NCBI RefSeq assembly: GCF_002954665.1
Contig: NZ_MSCM01000001.1
Span: 1,314,836-1,378,835, forward strand
From: Polaribacter glomeratus
GTDB taxonomy: Bacteria; Bacteroidota; Bacteroidia; Flavobacteriales; Flavobacteriaceae
DNA length: 64,000 nucleotides
Direction of reading: 5' to 3'
Part shown: one piece after another, positions 7,511 through 17,034 of the stretch
Layout of the letters: each line of letters starts with the position of its first letter
Numbering within the stretch: position 1 is the first letter of the stretch
Notes under the pieces: model-generated
The model's database searches: none
What the model saw: the letters and a program-made list of their open reading frames with translations, nothing else
What the model was told of the DNA's origin: nothing
Translations under genes and position numbers: made by a program

Positions 7511-9925
7511 TTAATTCCCAATTGGCGAACCATCGGGGATTTGAGGTGCTGCTGATTTTTTAAATGAAGTAGGATTTTTCTCAAAATCTTCAATCATTTT
7601 AATCATTGCAGCATCATATATTTTCTGATTTCCTTCGGATTTTTTATTTTGTAAAAATAACTTTATTTCATCCAATTTAAAAAACACAATGGTATTTACT
7701 TGTTTATACTGATTTTCAGTAGCCGCTAAATTAAATAATTGTTCTAAAACTTGGTTATTTATTACATTTTGTAATTCTTGATAATAGGAATCTTTGTAGC
7801 TTATTTTTACAGTTTTAGTAATCAATTCATCTATCAACTCTATTAATCCCAATTGATTTTTCTCTAAGCTTTTATGCGCAATTAATCTTGATGCTCTTTG
7901 CGGATTTAACAGTAAATTCAACGTCATTTCTGTGGCAGTTTCTACGGCTGAAAAAGCATCAAACTCCACTCCTAGTTTACTTTTAAAAGATTCACGAGTT
8001 CTACCGTAACCAAGAGCTCTTGGCGGAAATAGTGCTAGTTTTTTTCTCGGAATTGCAATTTCATCCACAGATATTGTTTTTAAAACTGCTTGTAAAGCTT
8101 TTCTTTCTATTTCGCCAGACACGCTTTTCACAACAGTTTGATTTCCGCCTTTTACGGCATAATTATACTCTAATCCACCGATAATTTTTACAGCAGCTTC
8201 CGTTTGAAAGCGATGTAAAAAATACAACGGAACAAACACATCTTCTAAAACTGAATACGGTTCATTTGTTTTTATATTATCCGTAGAAAAATAATTAATT
8301 GCTGTTTTTCTGATTTTTAAAAGGTTGTTTAATTCATCATAAATGTTCTCTCCATTATCCCATAAATGGGCAGAAACACTTGCACTTCCTTCAGGTCTTG
8401 CATCCGAATCTGATAAATATTTTAATCCGCTTGCAAAGGCATCCAACAAAATTTTATTTAATTGTTCTTCTTCATTTATATCATCTGTAAAATCTTGATA
8501 AGAATAGGCTACAATAACTTTATCCCAAGCACCAATTTTAGTATCATACGCATCAGAAAAATCAATTTTATCGTCCTTTAAAGTAAACTTCGGATGCGGA
8601 TAATCCATCACAGAACTTCTGTTTACAGTACTTGCCGCAAAATTATGAGCGAAGCCTAACGTATGCCCAATTTCATGTGCAGACAATTGTCTAATTCTTG
8701 CCAAAGCCATTTGCAAAGCAAAATCATCATCCGCAGAATTATTTTTATAAGGTGCTTGCAACGCTTGCGCGATTAAAAAATCTTGACGTATTCTTAAACT
8801 TCCTAAACTAACATGACCTTTAATAATTTCTCCTGTTCGAGGATCAGAAATACTACCGCCATAACTCCAACCTCTTGTAGATCGATGCACCCATTGCACC
8901 ATATTATAACGAACATCTAAAGGATCTGCGTCTTCTGGCAACATTTTCATTTGAAAAGCATCTTTGTAACCCGCGGCTTCAAAAGCTTGATTCCACCAAC
9001 GACCACCATCTAATAATGCAGTTCTAATTGGCTCGGGAGTTCCTCTGTCTAGATAATAAATAATAGGTTCTTTTACTTCAGAAATAGGTTCATTCGGATT
9101 CACTTTTTCTAGTCGATGTCTATAAATAAAACGTTTTGTAATTGGTTCGTTTACGGGTGTTGCATAATCTAAATAAGACATTCCGTAACTTCCAGAACGT
9201 GTATCGAACTTTCTTGGTTTGTACTTATTATCGGGCAATTCTACAAAAGAATGATGTTGATGCACAGTAACCAAACTTGCATCTGGCGTTACACTCCTTA
9301 TATTATATCCTTTTGGAGAACCACTAAAAGTTAGCATAACATCGAACTCAACATTTTTAGGAAACGCTTTTGTTCTTTCTATGTTAAAAGCAGATTTACT
9401 TTTATCTAAACTATAATTTCCTTGATTATTATTTGCTAAAGTTGAGGCAACACCGTGTGCATCTCGCATCAAAAAATCTGTTGCATCTACTAAATACATT
9501 CCGTTTTTTTCTTCTTTGATAACAAAACCATGTAAAACCGATTTTGCAAATGCTTCTTTTACAGATTTTACTTCTTCTATATTTTCTGTAATTGCTCTAA
9601 AGTTTTGGTTTGGCTGAATCAATAAAATTTTATTCCCAGCCTTTTTAAAATACACTACCACTCCGTCGCCTAATTGGCCGCGATCTAAACCAATATCGTT
9701 AGAGCCAATTCCTTCGGATAACGAATGCACATAAAGAAAACCTGCATCTAACGCATCAATTTGAAGAAAGATTTTATCCGTTTTATCATCATAATAAAAA
9801 GTAACATATCCTTCATACTTAGTAATTCCTTTTTCGAGATTTTTACCTGTTTTTTCGTTAAAGAATTGAGAAAATCCGCTGAAAGAAAAAGAAGTGATAC
9901 AAATAAAAAGTAGTAATTTTTTCAT
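7511..9925 (-). CDS. Secreted zinc-dependent metalloprotease (DUF5117/DUF5118 type)
   Basis: 804 residues. A signal peptide (MKKLLLFICITSFSFSGFSQ) precedes a long N-terminal beta-rich region. The catalytic metzincin-like motif SAHEIGHTLGFAHNF lies near residues 415-430, and SVMDYPHP downstream resembles a Met-turn. A helical C-terminal part follows. This layout fits the large Bacteroidetes proteins with DUF5118-DUF5117-DUF4953 and a zincin core. The substrate is unknown. It stands alone, with a repeat-rich gap between it and prfB. Confidence 0.85.
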   Translation of the reverse strand: MKKLLLFICITSFSFSGFSQFFNEKTGKNLEKGITKYEGYVTFYYDDKTDKIFLQIDALDAGFLYVHSLSEGIGSNDIGLDRGQLGDGVVVYFKKAGNKILLIQPNQNFRAITENIEEVKSVKEAFAKSVLHGFVIKEEKNGMYLVDATDFLMRDAHGVASTLANNNQGNYSLDKSKSAFNIERTKAFPKNVEFDVMLTFSGSPKGYNIRSVTPDASLVTVHQHHSFVELPDNKYKPRKFDTRSGSYGMSYLDYATPVNEPITKRFIYRHRLEKVNPNEPISEVKEPIIYYLDRGTPEPIRTALLDGGRWWNQAFEAAGYKDAFQMKMLPEDADPLDVRYNMVQWVHRSTRGWSYGGSISDPRTGEIIKGHVSLGSLRIRQDFLIAQALQAPYKNNSADDDFALQMALARIRQLSAHEIGHTLGFAHNFAASTVNRSSVMDYPHPKFTLKDDKIDFSDAYDTKIGAWDKVIVAYSYQDFTDDINEEEQLNKILLDAFASGLKYLSDSDARPEGSASVSAHLWDNGENIYDELNNLLKIRKTAINYFSTDNIKTNEPYSVLEDVFVPLYFLHRFQTEAAVKIIGGLEYNYAVKGGNQTVVKSVSGEIERKALQAVLKTISVDEIAIPRKKLALFPPRALGYGRTRESFKSKLGVEFDAFSAVETATEMTLNLLLNPQRASRLIAHKSLEKNQLGLIELIDELITKTVKISYKDSYYQELQNVINNQVLEQLFNLAATENQYKQVNTIVFFKLDEIKLFLQNKKSEGNQKIYDAAMIKMIEDFEKNPTSFKKSAAPQIPDGSPIGN

Positions 9926-10007
9926 GATAATTATATTTTCTATAAAGCTATAAAATAACTATGAACTTTAACAATTTGAAATCCTAAAAATTCATTTATC
10001 AATTATT

Positions 10008-10097
10008 TCACGGAGTTACACAGAGTTGCACAGAGAATTAAAATTAAACTCCGTGGATCTCTGTGTTTTTCTCAGCGAATCTTTGTGTAATCCTTTT
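10008..10097. repeat. Degenerate inverted repeat of cacagag/ctctgtg words
   Basis: cacggagtt and cacagag-type words on the left are mirrored by aactccgtg and ctctgtg words on the right, so the segment can fold back on itself. Similar words appear at 16390-16415 and 7470-7500. It is non-coding and lies between two divergent genes. It looks like a dispersed intergenic repeat rather than a terminator, because no T-run follows. Confidence 0.5.
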
Positions 10098-10156
10098 AAT
10101 ATCTCTTAGCTATAAAAACATAAAATCCTAAAAATTCATTTATTTTTGTGAAACTT

Positions 10157-11257
10157 ATGATTACACTAGACCAACTTAAAGATATAGCAACACGAATTGA
10201 GAAATTAAAATCTTATTTAGAGATTGATAAAAAGCTCATTGAAATTGCTAATGAAGAAGAAAAAACAATCAATCCTGATTTTTGGAACAATCCAAAAGAA
10301 GCGGAAATTTTTATGAAAGAACTTCGTTTCAAAAAGAAATGGGTTGAAGATTACAGAAAAGCCATCACTTTAAATGAAGACACCATTGTTTTGTTTGAAT
10401 TCTATAAAGAAGGCGACGTTGAAGAAGTTGAAATGAACGAGCAATTTGAAAAAGTAAGTTCATTTTTAGAAGATATTGAATTCAAAAATATGCTTTCTGA
10501 AGAAGGGGATTCTCTTTCTGCGGTTATTCAAATTACTGCGGGTGCAGGCGGAACAGAAAGTTGTGATTGGGCAGAAATGTTGTTTAGAATGTACTCGATG
10601 TGGTCTGAAAAACAAGGTTTTAAATTAAAAACACTTAATTACCAAGCGGGAGATTCTGTAGGTATAAAAACAATTACGGTAGAAATTGAGGGCGATTATG
10701 CTTTTGGGTGGTTAAAAGGAGAAAATGGCGTTCACAGATTGGTAAGAATATCTCCTTTTGATTCCAATGCAAAACGCCACACAAGTTTTGCATCTGTATA
10801 TGTGTATCCCGTTGCTGACGATTCTATTGAGATTGATATTAATCCTGCGGATATAGAAATCGTTACAGCGCGTTCTAGCGGTGCTGGTGGTCAAAATGTT
10901 AACAAAGTAGAAACGAAAGTTCAGTTGACTCACAAGCCATCCGGAATTCAGATTTCGTGTTCAAATTCACGTTCGCAACACGAAAATAGAGCAACCGCTT
11001 TGCAGATGTTAAAGTCGCAATTATATGAAATTGAGTTGCAAAAACAACAAGCTGCAAGAGATGATATTGAAGCCGGAAAAATGAAAAATGAATGGGGAAG
11101 TCAGATAAGAAATTACGTAATGCATCCTTATAAATTAGTAAAAGATGTAAGAACTGCGCACGAAACAGGAAATGTAGATGCTGTAATGGACGGAAATATC
11201 AACTCGTTTTTAAAAGCCTACTTGATGTTGAACGGGCAGAAAATTAGTAAGCAGTGA
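10157..11257 (+). CDS. prfB: Peptide chain release factor 2
   Basis: About 366 residues from the ATG at 10157; an in-frame GTG at 10148 overlaps a TATTTTTG promoter-like box and is less likely. The stop-recognition loop SPF (near residue 199) and the peptidyl-hydrolysis GGQ loop ([10 protein letters not shown], near 245) are intact. It releases peptides at UGA and UAA. The usual in-frame UGA with CUU-UGA slippage after about codon 25 is absent: the frame reads straight through KSYLEIDKK. The gene ends on a UGA supplied by the first heptamer of the repeat array. Confidence 0.95.
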   Translation: MITLDQLKDIATRIEKLKSYLEIDKKLIEIANEEEKTINPDFWNNPKEAEIFMKELRFKKKWVEDYRKAITLNEDTIVLFEFYKEGDVEEVEMNEQFEKVSSFLEDIEFKNMLSEEGDSLSAVIQITAGAGGTESCDWAEMLFRMYSMWSEKQGFKLKTLNYQAGDSVGIKTITVEIEGDYAFGWLKGENGVHRLVRISPFDSNAKRHTSFASVYVYPVADDSIEIDINPADIEIVTARSSGAGGQNVNKVETKVQLTHKPSGIQISCSNSRSQHENRATALQMLKSQLYEIELQKQQAARDDIEAGKMKNEWGSQIRNYVMHPYKLVKDVRTAHETGNVDAVMDGNINSFLKAYLMLNGQKISKQ

Positions 11258-11441
11258 GCAGTGAGCAGTGAGCAGTGAGCAGTGAGCAGTGAGCAGTGAG
11301 CAGTGAGCAGTAAGCAGTAAGCAGTAAGCAGTGAGCAGTGAGCAGTGAGCAGTAAGCAGTAAGCAGTAAGCAGTAAGCAGTAAGCAGTAAGCAGTAAGCA
11401 GTAAGCAGTAAGCAGTAAGCAGTAAGCAGTAAGCAGTAAGC
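11246..11441. repeat. Heptanucleotide tandem array, 27 units
   Basis: Twenty-seven uninterrupted copies of GCAGTRA run from 11251 to 11439, with partial units at both ends. The sixth base alternates in blocks: eight GTGA units, three GTAA, three GTGA, thirteen GTAA. The array starts within the last codons of prfB. It blocks no gene and all its plus-strand frames contain stops. It looks like slipped-strand expansion. Confidence 0.97.
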
Positions 11442-11477
11442 AAAACTAAAAATTTTGAACCTTAAAACTGAAATAAA

Positions 11478-11819
11478 ATGATAAAAATATACCACAATCC
11501 ACGTTGTACTAAATCGAGACAAGGTTTAGCAATTCTAGAAAATTCAGGAAAAGAGTTTGAAATTGTTAAATATTTAGATGAAATTCCGTCAGAAAAAGAA
11601 TTGACAGAAATTATCAAATTATTAAACATTGCTCCTATTGATTTAGTTCGCAAAAACGAAAAAATCTGGAAAGAAAATTATAAAGGAAAAGAGTTATCAG
11701 ACAAAGACATTATTGCTGCTATGATTCAAAATCCGAAGTTAATTGAGCGCCCAATTGTCATCAATAAAAATAGCGCTATTATTGGTAGACCATCAGAAAA
11801 TATTCTTACTATTCTTTAG
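11478..11819 (+). CDS. arsC: ArsC-family arsenate reductase (glutaredoxin-dependent type)
   Basis: 113 residues, normal for the ArsC/Spx thioredoxin-fold family. The start MIKIYHNPRCTKSRQ carries catalytic Cys10, and LIERPIVI plus the IGRPSE segment are ArsC landmarks. Family role: reduces arsenate to arsenite using glutaredoxin/glutathione. No ars operon (arsB, arsR) is nearby, so the true substrate could differ. It begins 36 bp after the heptamer array. Confidence 0.85.
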   Translation: MIKIYHNPRCTKSRQGLAILENSGKEFEIVKYLDEIPSEKELTEIIKLLNIAPIDLVRKNEKIWKENYKGKELSDKDIIAAMIQNPKLIERPIVINKNSAIIGRPSENILTIL

Positions 11820-11913
11820 AATCTCTTTTTAAATATATTTGTTTAACTTTTATTTAACGAGTTTAAACTAAACTAATACTGAAATTTGTAGTCCTACTAA
11901 AAAATAAAACGTT

Positions 11914-14373
11914 TTGACTAAAAATATTCTAGTATTACTGAGCCTTATTTTATTTGTTTCACTTACTAATGCTCAAAATTCAAAATCTGAAATTTCAATT
12001 TCAGGAAAAGTAATTGACGCAATATCAAAACAACCGTTAGAATATGCAACGGTTGTTATTACTAACACAGAAACTAGTAAAATTTCTGGAGGTATTACGG
12101 ATGAAAAAGGAATGTTTAGCATTCAAAGTCCGATAGGTGTTTATGAAATAAGTGTAGAATTTATTTCTTTTCAGTCTAAAAAATATCCAAAACAAGAAAT
12201 TAAAAAAAATCTAGATTTAGGAACTATAATTCTTTCAGAAGATTTAAAATCTTTAGATGAAATTGTAATTATAGCCGAAAAAACAACGGTTGACATCCGT
12301 TTAGATAAAAAAGTGTTTAATATTGGTAAAGACCTTTCTATTAGAGGTGGTAACGCAAGTGATGTTTTAGGAAATGTACCGTCTGTGCAAGTTGATGTTG
12401 AAGGAACTGTAAGTTTACGTGGAAATGAAAATGTAACTATTTTAATTGATGGAAGACCAAGTGCTTTAGTTGGCATGAATGGTGCAGAAGCTTTAAGACA
12501 AATTCCTGCAGAAGCGATCGAAAAAGTAGAAGTAATAACTTCGCCGTCTGCTAGGTATGATGCCGAAGGTACTGCAGGAATTCTAAACATTATTTTAAGA
12601 AAAAATAAACTTACTGGTTTTAATGGTTCGCTGCAATTAGATTTAGGGATTCCTGAAAGAGCAGGAACTGCTTTTAATTCTAACTGGAGAACTGAAAAAT
12701 GGAACTTTTTTACAAATACAGGTTTTCGTTACAATTCTACTCCGGGAAATGCTTTTAGCGATTCTAATTTTCTATCTACCAGCGCACAAAATGCGAATGT
12801 TGTTGAAAGTAGAAAGTTTGGAAGACAAGGCAGGTCTCTATTTACAAGTTTTGGTGCCGAATATTATATTTCAAAAAATTCAAGTATTATTGGAAATATT
12901 GTCTTTAACACTGGTAATGACGATGATGTAAATACAAATGACATCAGTAGGTATGATACTCAAGGCAGTATAAATGAAGCAACCTTAAGAACTGAGAGTG
13001 AAGACCAAAATGAACAACGTGTGCAATATACTATTGATTATGTAAATAATTTTGATGGTAATGGACGAAAACTATCTATCAATACTCAATATTCTACAGA
13101 AGTGCAAGATGCATTAAATAATATTACAGAAGTAGATACGCAAGTAAATATTCTAAACGATTTAGAACAAGTTATTGAAAATCAGGATGAAAACAGTGGT
13201 TTATTCCAAATTGATTATGTGCACCCTTTGGGCAAAAACATTCAATACGAAGCTGGTTACAGAGGTAATTACAGAGATATTTTTAATAGTTTTTATCTAG
13301 CAGAAAGAAAAGATTTTGTAAATAATGGCCCTTTAGTGCCAGACGTTGGTTTAAATAATTCATTTAACTACAAGGAATTTGTGAACGCAGCGTATTTACA
13401 ATATGGTCAGCAGTTAGATAAAATATCTATTTTGGGTGGTTTGCGTTATGAATACACTTCAATTGAAATAGCGCAACAAACTGAAATAACCAAAGATAAA
13501 AGAAGCTATGGAAACTTATTTCCTACATTAAATCTTGGTTTAGAATTAAAAGATGGCGAGAACATGACGTTAGGCTATAATCGTAGAATAAGCAGACCAC
13601 GAGGTAGAAGTTTAAATCCTTTTCCAAGTCGTTCAAGCGAAAGCAACCTGTATAGTGGTAATATAAATTTAAACCCTGTAATTACAGATGCTTTTGATCT
13701 TGGTTATCTAAAACGTTGGAATAAATTTACATTTAGCACCTCACTTTATTACAATACAAGTAAAGATAATTGGGAGAGAATACAAGAAGATACCGGAGAA
13801 ATCACAGATAATGGCGACCCTATTACAAATAGATTTCCTATAAATTTATCTACAGAAGAAAAATATGGTTTAGAATTTACACTAAATTACAAACCTTTTA
13901 AAGTGTGGAATATTAACAGTGACTTTAATTTATACAAGGTTAAAAGTGATGGAGACTACACCAATCCAAAAACAAATACTACTCAAAACTTTGATTTTGA
14001 AAACATCTCTTATTTCATCCGATTAAACCAAAAAATTACGCTGCCAGGAAAAACAGATCTGCAAATCAACACAAATTACAGAGGTCCATCGCAAAATGTG
14101 CAAACTAAAAGCCAAGGTGTTTTTAGTATGGATATAGCAGCTAGTAAAGATTTATTTAATGAAAAAGCTTCTCTAAGTTTAAATTTTAGTGATGTTTTTA
14201 ATAGCAGCATCAGTAGAAGAACTACTACTCTTCCTGGTTTTTTAGAACAATATTCAGAATTTCAATGGAGAGAACCGCAAATTTCAGCAAGTTTTATATA
14301 TCGTTTCAATCAGAAAAAGAAAATACAAAAAAGTGGCGGAGAATATAATGGTGGTGATGGTTTTGAAGGATAA
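11914..14373 (+). CDS. TonB-dependent-receptor-like outer-membrane protein
   Basis: 819 residues from a TTG start directly followed by a signal peptide (MTKNILVLLSLILFVSLTNAQ). A carboxypeptidase-regulatory-like beta-sandwich (about 28-110) is followed by a plug-like domain (VDIRLDKKVFNIG to the ILNIILRKN end, about 125-230) and a long beta-barrel. No SusD partner or TonB box is evident, so it belongs with the OMP beta-barrel_3 receptors rather than polysaccharide (Sus) systems. Substrate unknown. The tail is Gly/Lys rich. Confidence 0.85.
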   Translation: MTKNILVLLSLILFVSLTNAQNSKSEISISGKVIDAISKQPLEYATVVITNTETSKISGGITDEKGMFSIQSPIGVYEISVEFISFQSKKYPKQEIKKNLDLGTIILSEDLKSLDEIVIIAEKTTVDIRLDKKVFNIGKDLSIRGGNASDVLGNVPSVQVDVEGTVSLRGNENVTILIDGRPSALVGMNGAEALRQIPAEAIEKVEVITSPSARYDAEGTAGILNIILRKNKLTGFNGSLQLDLGIPERAGTAFNSNWRTEKWNFFTNTGFRYNSTPGNAFSDSNFLSTSAQNANVVESRKFGRQGRSLFTSFGAEYYISKNSSIIGNIVFNTGNDDDVNTNDISRYDTQGSINEATLRTESEDQNEQRVQYTIDYVNNFDGNGRKLSINTQYSTEVQDALNNITEVDTQVNILNDLEQVIENQDENSGLFQIDYVHPLGKNIQYEAGYRGNYRDIFNSFYLAERKDFVNNGPLVPDVGLNNSFNYKEFVNAAYLQYGQQLDKISILGGLRYEYTSIEIAQQTEITKDKRSYGNLFPTLNLGLELKDGENMTLGYNRRISRPRGRSLNPFPSRSSESNLYSGNINLNPVITDAFDLGYLKRWNKFTFSTSLYYNTSKDNWERIQEDTGEITDNGDPITNRFPINLSTEEKYGLEFTLNYKPFKVWNINSDFNLYKVKSDGDYTNPKTNTTQNFDFENISYFIRLNQKITLPGKTDLQINTNYRGPSQNVQTKSQGVFSMDIAASKDLFNEKASLSLNFSDVFNSSISRRTTTLPGFLEQYSEFQWREPQISASFIYRFNQKKKIQKSGGEYNGGDGFEG

Positions 14374-14493
14374 TTATTTACAAGTAAAATAATGCAGTTT
14401 TAAACAAACTTGCCTAAGATAGTTGCGTTGTAATAAAAATAAAAAAAGTCAAAAAGATTTAATCGGTAAAGAATTTATGAAATATGTTCAAAA

Positions 14494-14520
14494 AAAATGC
14501 TCGCAAATCGCGAGCATTTT
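14494..14520. terminator. Bidirectional terminator
   Basis: A perfect 11-bp stem (aaaatgctcgc / gcgagcatttt) with a 5-base loop. T-runs follow in both directions. It lies between the plus-strand receptor gene and the minus-strand small membrane protein. Confidence 0.85.
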
Positions 14521-14540
14521 CTTTTATATTTTGTTTAAAA

Positions 14541-14714
14541 CTACTTTCCTTCAGCAGCTTTTTTTGCTTCTTTTTTCAGCTTCATGTTTTCCCAAATTGT
14601 ACCACCAATCCAGTAAGGTACTACGAATGTTAATAAAAAAATTAACAACCAAAAACCAGCTGTAAAAATAAACATAAATAAAACTAATCCTGAAAATTCT
14701 GAGAAATCTAACAT
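14541..14714 (-). CDS. Small single-span membrane protein
   Basis: 57 residues, ATG at 14714, TAG at 14541. Translated here: MLDFSEFSGLVLFMFIFTAG begins the protein, one or two hydrophobic stretches span about residues 9-38, and the basic tail ends KKEAKKAAEGK. A TAnnTTTG-type box lies upstream on the minus strand, and a strong terminator starts 21 bp after the stop. Promoter, frame and terminator agree, so it is probably real. Function unknown. Confidence 0.75.
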   Translation of the reverse strand: MLDFSEFSGLVLFMFIFTAGFWLLIFLLTFVVPYWIGGTIWENMKLKKEAKKAAEGK

Positions 14715-14906
14715 TTGTTTGTTTTTATAATAGTTTTGTTACTCTCGCAAAAATAATATTTATTTTTAAATTTAACTATCAAAACTAATTATTTTTCACC
14801 AATAGTGTTTAATTTATAAAAACATTAACAACCTATATTTCTAATTAAACTACTATTTACGTCTCAAATTCACCTCTGGTTCGCGCTGTTTTTGGCTTTC
14901 TTTTTG

Positions 14907-14914
14907 TAAATTTG
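14907..14914 (+). promoter_or_regulatory. -7 element before fumC
   Basis: TAAATTTG matches TAnnTTTG exactly and lies 23 bases before the fumC ATG. No well-spaced TTG was seen upstream. Confidence 0.5.
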
Positions 14915-14936
14915 TAATCCTAAAATTACATTAAAA

Positions 14937-16337
14937 ATGACAAAATACAGAATCGAAAAAGATACAATGGGCCAAGTTAATGTGCCTGCTGATAAATATT
15001 GGGGAGCTCAAACAGAACGCTCTAGAAATAACTTTAAAATTGGTGCTGCGGGCTCTATGCCTTTAGAAGTAATTTATGGGTTTGCATATCTTAAAAAAGC
15101 AGCTGCCTTTACAAATTGTGAGTTAGGTGTTTTAACATCCGAAAAAAGAGATTTAATTGCCGAAGTCTGTGATGAAATTTTAGCTGGTAAACATGACGAT
15201 CAATTTCCTTTAGTAATTTGGCAAACTGGTTCTGGCACACAATCTAACATGAATGCAAATGAAGTAATTGCAAACAGAGCGCATGAAATTTCTGGTAAAA
15301 TTATTGGTGAAGGAGAAAAAACGATTCAACCAAATGATGATGTAAATAAATCGCAATCATCAAATGACACATTTCCAACGGGAATGCATATTGCTGCTTA
15401 TAAAAAAATAGTAGAAAACACAATTCCGGGTATTGAGCAATTAAGAGATACCTTAAAAGCAAAATCAGAGGCCTTTAAAGATGTTGTAAAAATTGGACGT
15501 ACACATTTAATGGATGCGACTCCACTAACTTTAGGTCAGGAATTTTCTGGTTATGTGGCACAATTAAACTTTGGAGTTAAAGCTTTAAAAAATACTTTAG
15601 AGCATTTAAGTCAATTAGCTTTAGGAGGAACCGCAGTTGGTACAGGTTTAAATACACCTGCAGGTTACGACGTTTTAGTTGCAAAATATATTGCACAATT
15701 TACGGGTTTACCTTTTATTACTGCAGAAAATAAATTTGAAGCTTTAGCAGCACACGATGCTTTTGTAGAAACGCATGGCGCTTTAAAGCAAGTAGCAGTT
15801 TCTTTAAATAAAATTGCAAACGATATTAGAATGATGGCTTCTGGACCAAGATCCGGAATTGGAGAAATCATGATTCCTGCTAACGAACCAGGTTCTTCAA
15901 TTATGCCAGGTAAAGTAAATCCTACACAATGCGAAGCATTAACGATGGTTTGTGCTCAAGTTATGGGTAATGATGTTGCGGTGACCATTGGCGGAACTCA
16001 AGGTCATTATGAACTAAACGTTTTTAAACCAATGATGGCAGCAAATGTTTTACAATCAGCTCAATTAATTGGGGATGCTTGTGTTTCTTTTGATGAAAAT
16101 TGTGCGGCAGGAATTGAACCAAATTATACAAGAATTAAAGAATTATTGAACAATTCTTTAATGCTAGTAACAGCTTTAAATACAAAAATTGGATACTATA
16201 AAGCTGCAGAAATTGCAAACACAGCGCATGAAAACGGAACAACTTTAAAAGTAGAAGCGGTACGTTTAGGGTATGTGACTCCAGAACAATATGATGAATG
16301 GGTAAAACCAGAAGAAATGATTGGAGGGCTTAAGTAA
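14937..16337 (+). CDS. fumC: Class II fumarate hydratase
   Basis: 466 residues, the expected length. The fumarase/aspartase signature [11 protein letters not shown] lies near residues 318-328. [14 protein letters not shown] and [15 protein letters not shown] supply the other two active-site regions. It hydrates fumarate to malate in the TCA cycle and is oxygen-stable. The start [14 protein letters not shown] is typical. Monocistronic. Confidence 0.97.
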   Translation: MTKYRIEKDTMGQVNVPADKYWGAQTERSRNNFKIGAAGSMPLEVIYGFAYLKKAAAFTNCELGVLTSEKRDLIAEVCDEILAGKHDDQFPLVIWQTGSGTQSNMNANEVIANRAHEISGKIIGEGEKTIQPNDDVNKSQSSNDTFPTGMHIAAYKKIVENTIPGIEQLRDTLKAKSEAFKDVVKIGRTHLMDATPLTLGQEFSGYVAQLNFGVKALKNTLEHLSQLALGGTAVGTGLNTPAGYDVLVAKYIAQFTGLPFITAENKFEALAAHDAFVETHGALKQVAVSLNKIANDIRMMASGPRSGIGEIMIPANEPGSSIMPGKVNPTQCEALTMVCAQVMGNDVAVTIGGTQGHYELNVFKPMMAANVLQSAQLIGDACVSFDENCAAGIEPNYTRIKELLNNSLMLVTALNTKIGYYKAAEIANTAHENGTTLKVEAVRLGYVTPEQYDEWVKPEEMIGGLK

Positions 16338-16431
16338 GTAATTAAGTAGTGTTTTAGTCTACAGTTCGTAGTCGCAGTGGCAAACTTTATTTTCACTTTG
16401 CGTCTTTGCGAGAAACCAAAAAATATAAAAA

Positions 16432-16905
16432 ATGAACAATCACGAAGAATTTATGAGTGAAGCTGTAAAAGCAGCTTTAAAAGGAATGAGCAATAATGAA
16501 GGAGGTCCTTTTGGATGTATTGTTGTAAAAAATGGGGAAATTATTGGTAGAGGAAATAACAAAGTAACTTCTACAAATGATCCTACGGCGCATGCAGAGG
16601 TTACTGCAATTAGAGATGCTTGTAAAAACGTTGGTTCTTTTCAATTAGACGGCTGTATTATTTATACTTCTTGCGAGCCTTGCCCTATGTGTTTAGGCGC
16701 AATTTATTGGGCAAGACCAGACAAAGTGTATTATGGTAGTAATCAACAAGATGCTGCCGATATTGGTTTTGATGACGAATTTATTTATAAAGAAATTCCG
16801 CTTCCTTACGAAAAAAGAAGCATTCCTTTTGAACAAGTGGGTAGAGAAATTGCTTTAGAACCTTTTATTAAATGGTCTGAAAAGCAAGATAAAATTGAAT
16901 ATTAA
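16432..16905 (+). CDS. guaD: Guanine deaminase (cytidine-deaminase fold)
   Basis: 157 residues. Zinc ligands H54 (in HAE, with E56 as proton shuttle), C84 and C87 (PCPMC) are in place. The C-terminal GFDDEFIYKEI segment is characteristic of the short domain-swapped guanine deaminases rather than tRNA adenosine deaminase. It converts guanine to xanthine. Its own terminator follows six bases after the stop. Confidence 0.88.
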   Translation: MNNHEEFMSEAVKAALKGMSNNEGGPFGCIVVKNGEIIGRGNNKVTSTNDPTAHAEVTAIRDACKNVGSFQLDGCIIYTSCEPCPMCLGAIYWARPDKVYYGSNQQDAADIGFDDEFIYKEIPLPYEKRSIPFEQVGREIALEPFIKWSEKQDKIEY

Positions 16906-16910
16906 AAATG

Positions 16911-16944
16911 AAATCCGAAGGTAAAACTTCGGATTTTCTTTTTA
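16911..16944 (+). terminator. Terminator after guaD
   Basis: A 10-bp perfect stem (aaatccgaag / cttcggattt) with a 6-base loop, followed by a T-rich tract. Confidence 0.85.
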
Positions 16945-17034
16945 AAAATAGTTGCTAATTCATCAATTTATATTTACAATTTTATATACTATGAATTCAT
17001 AAAACTGTATTTTTGAACTCTCAAAATATAGCAT

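Noticed and set aside
11246..11441. CRISPR array
   Set aside because: Units are 7 bases with no spacers and no cas genes.
11210..11522. Long minus-strand frames reading LLTAYCL-type repeats
   Set aside because: They are translations of the heptamer array, with period-7 repetition in every frame and no start context.
14423..14665. 80-residue plus-strand frame
   Set aside because: It crosses the bidirectional terminator and runs antisense to the better-supported 57-residue membrane protein.
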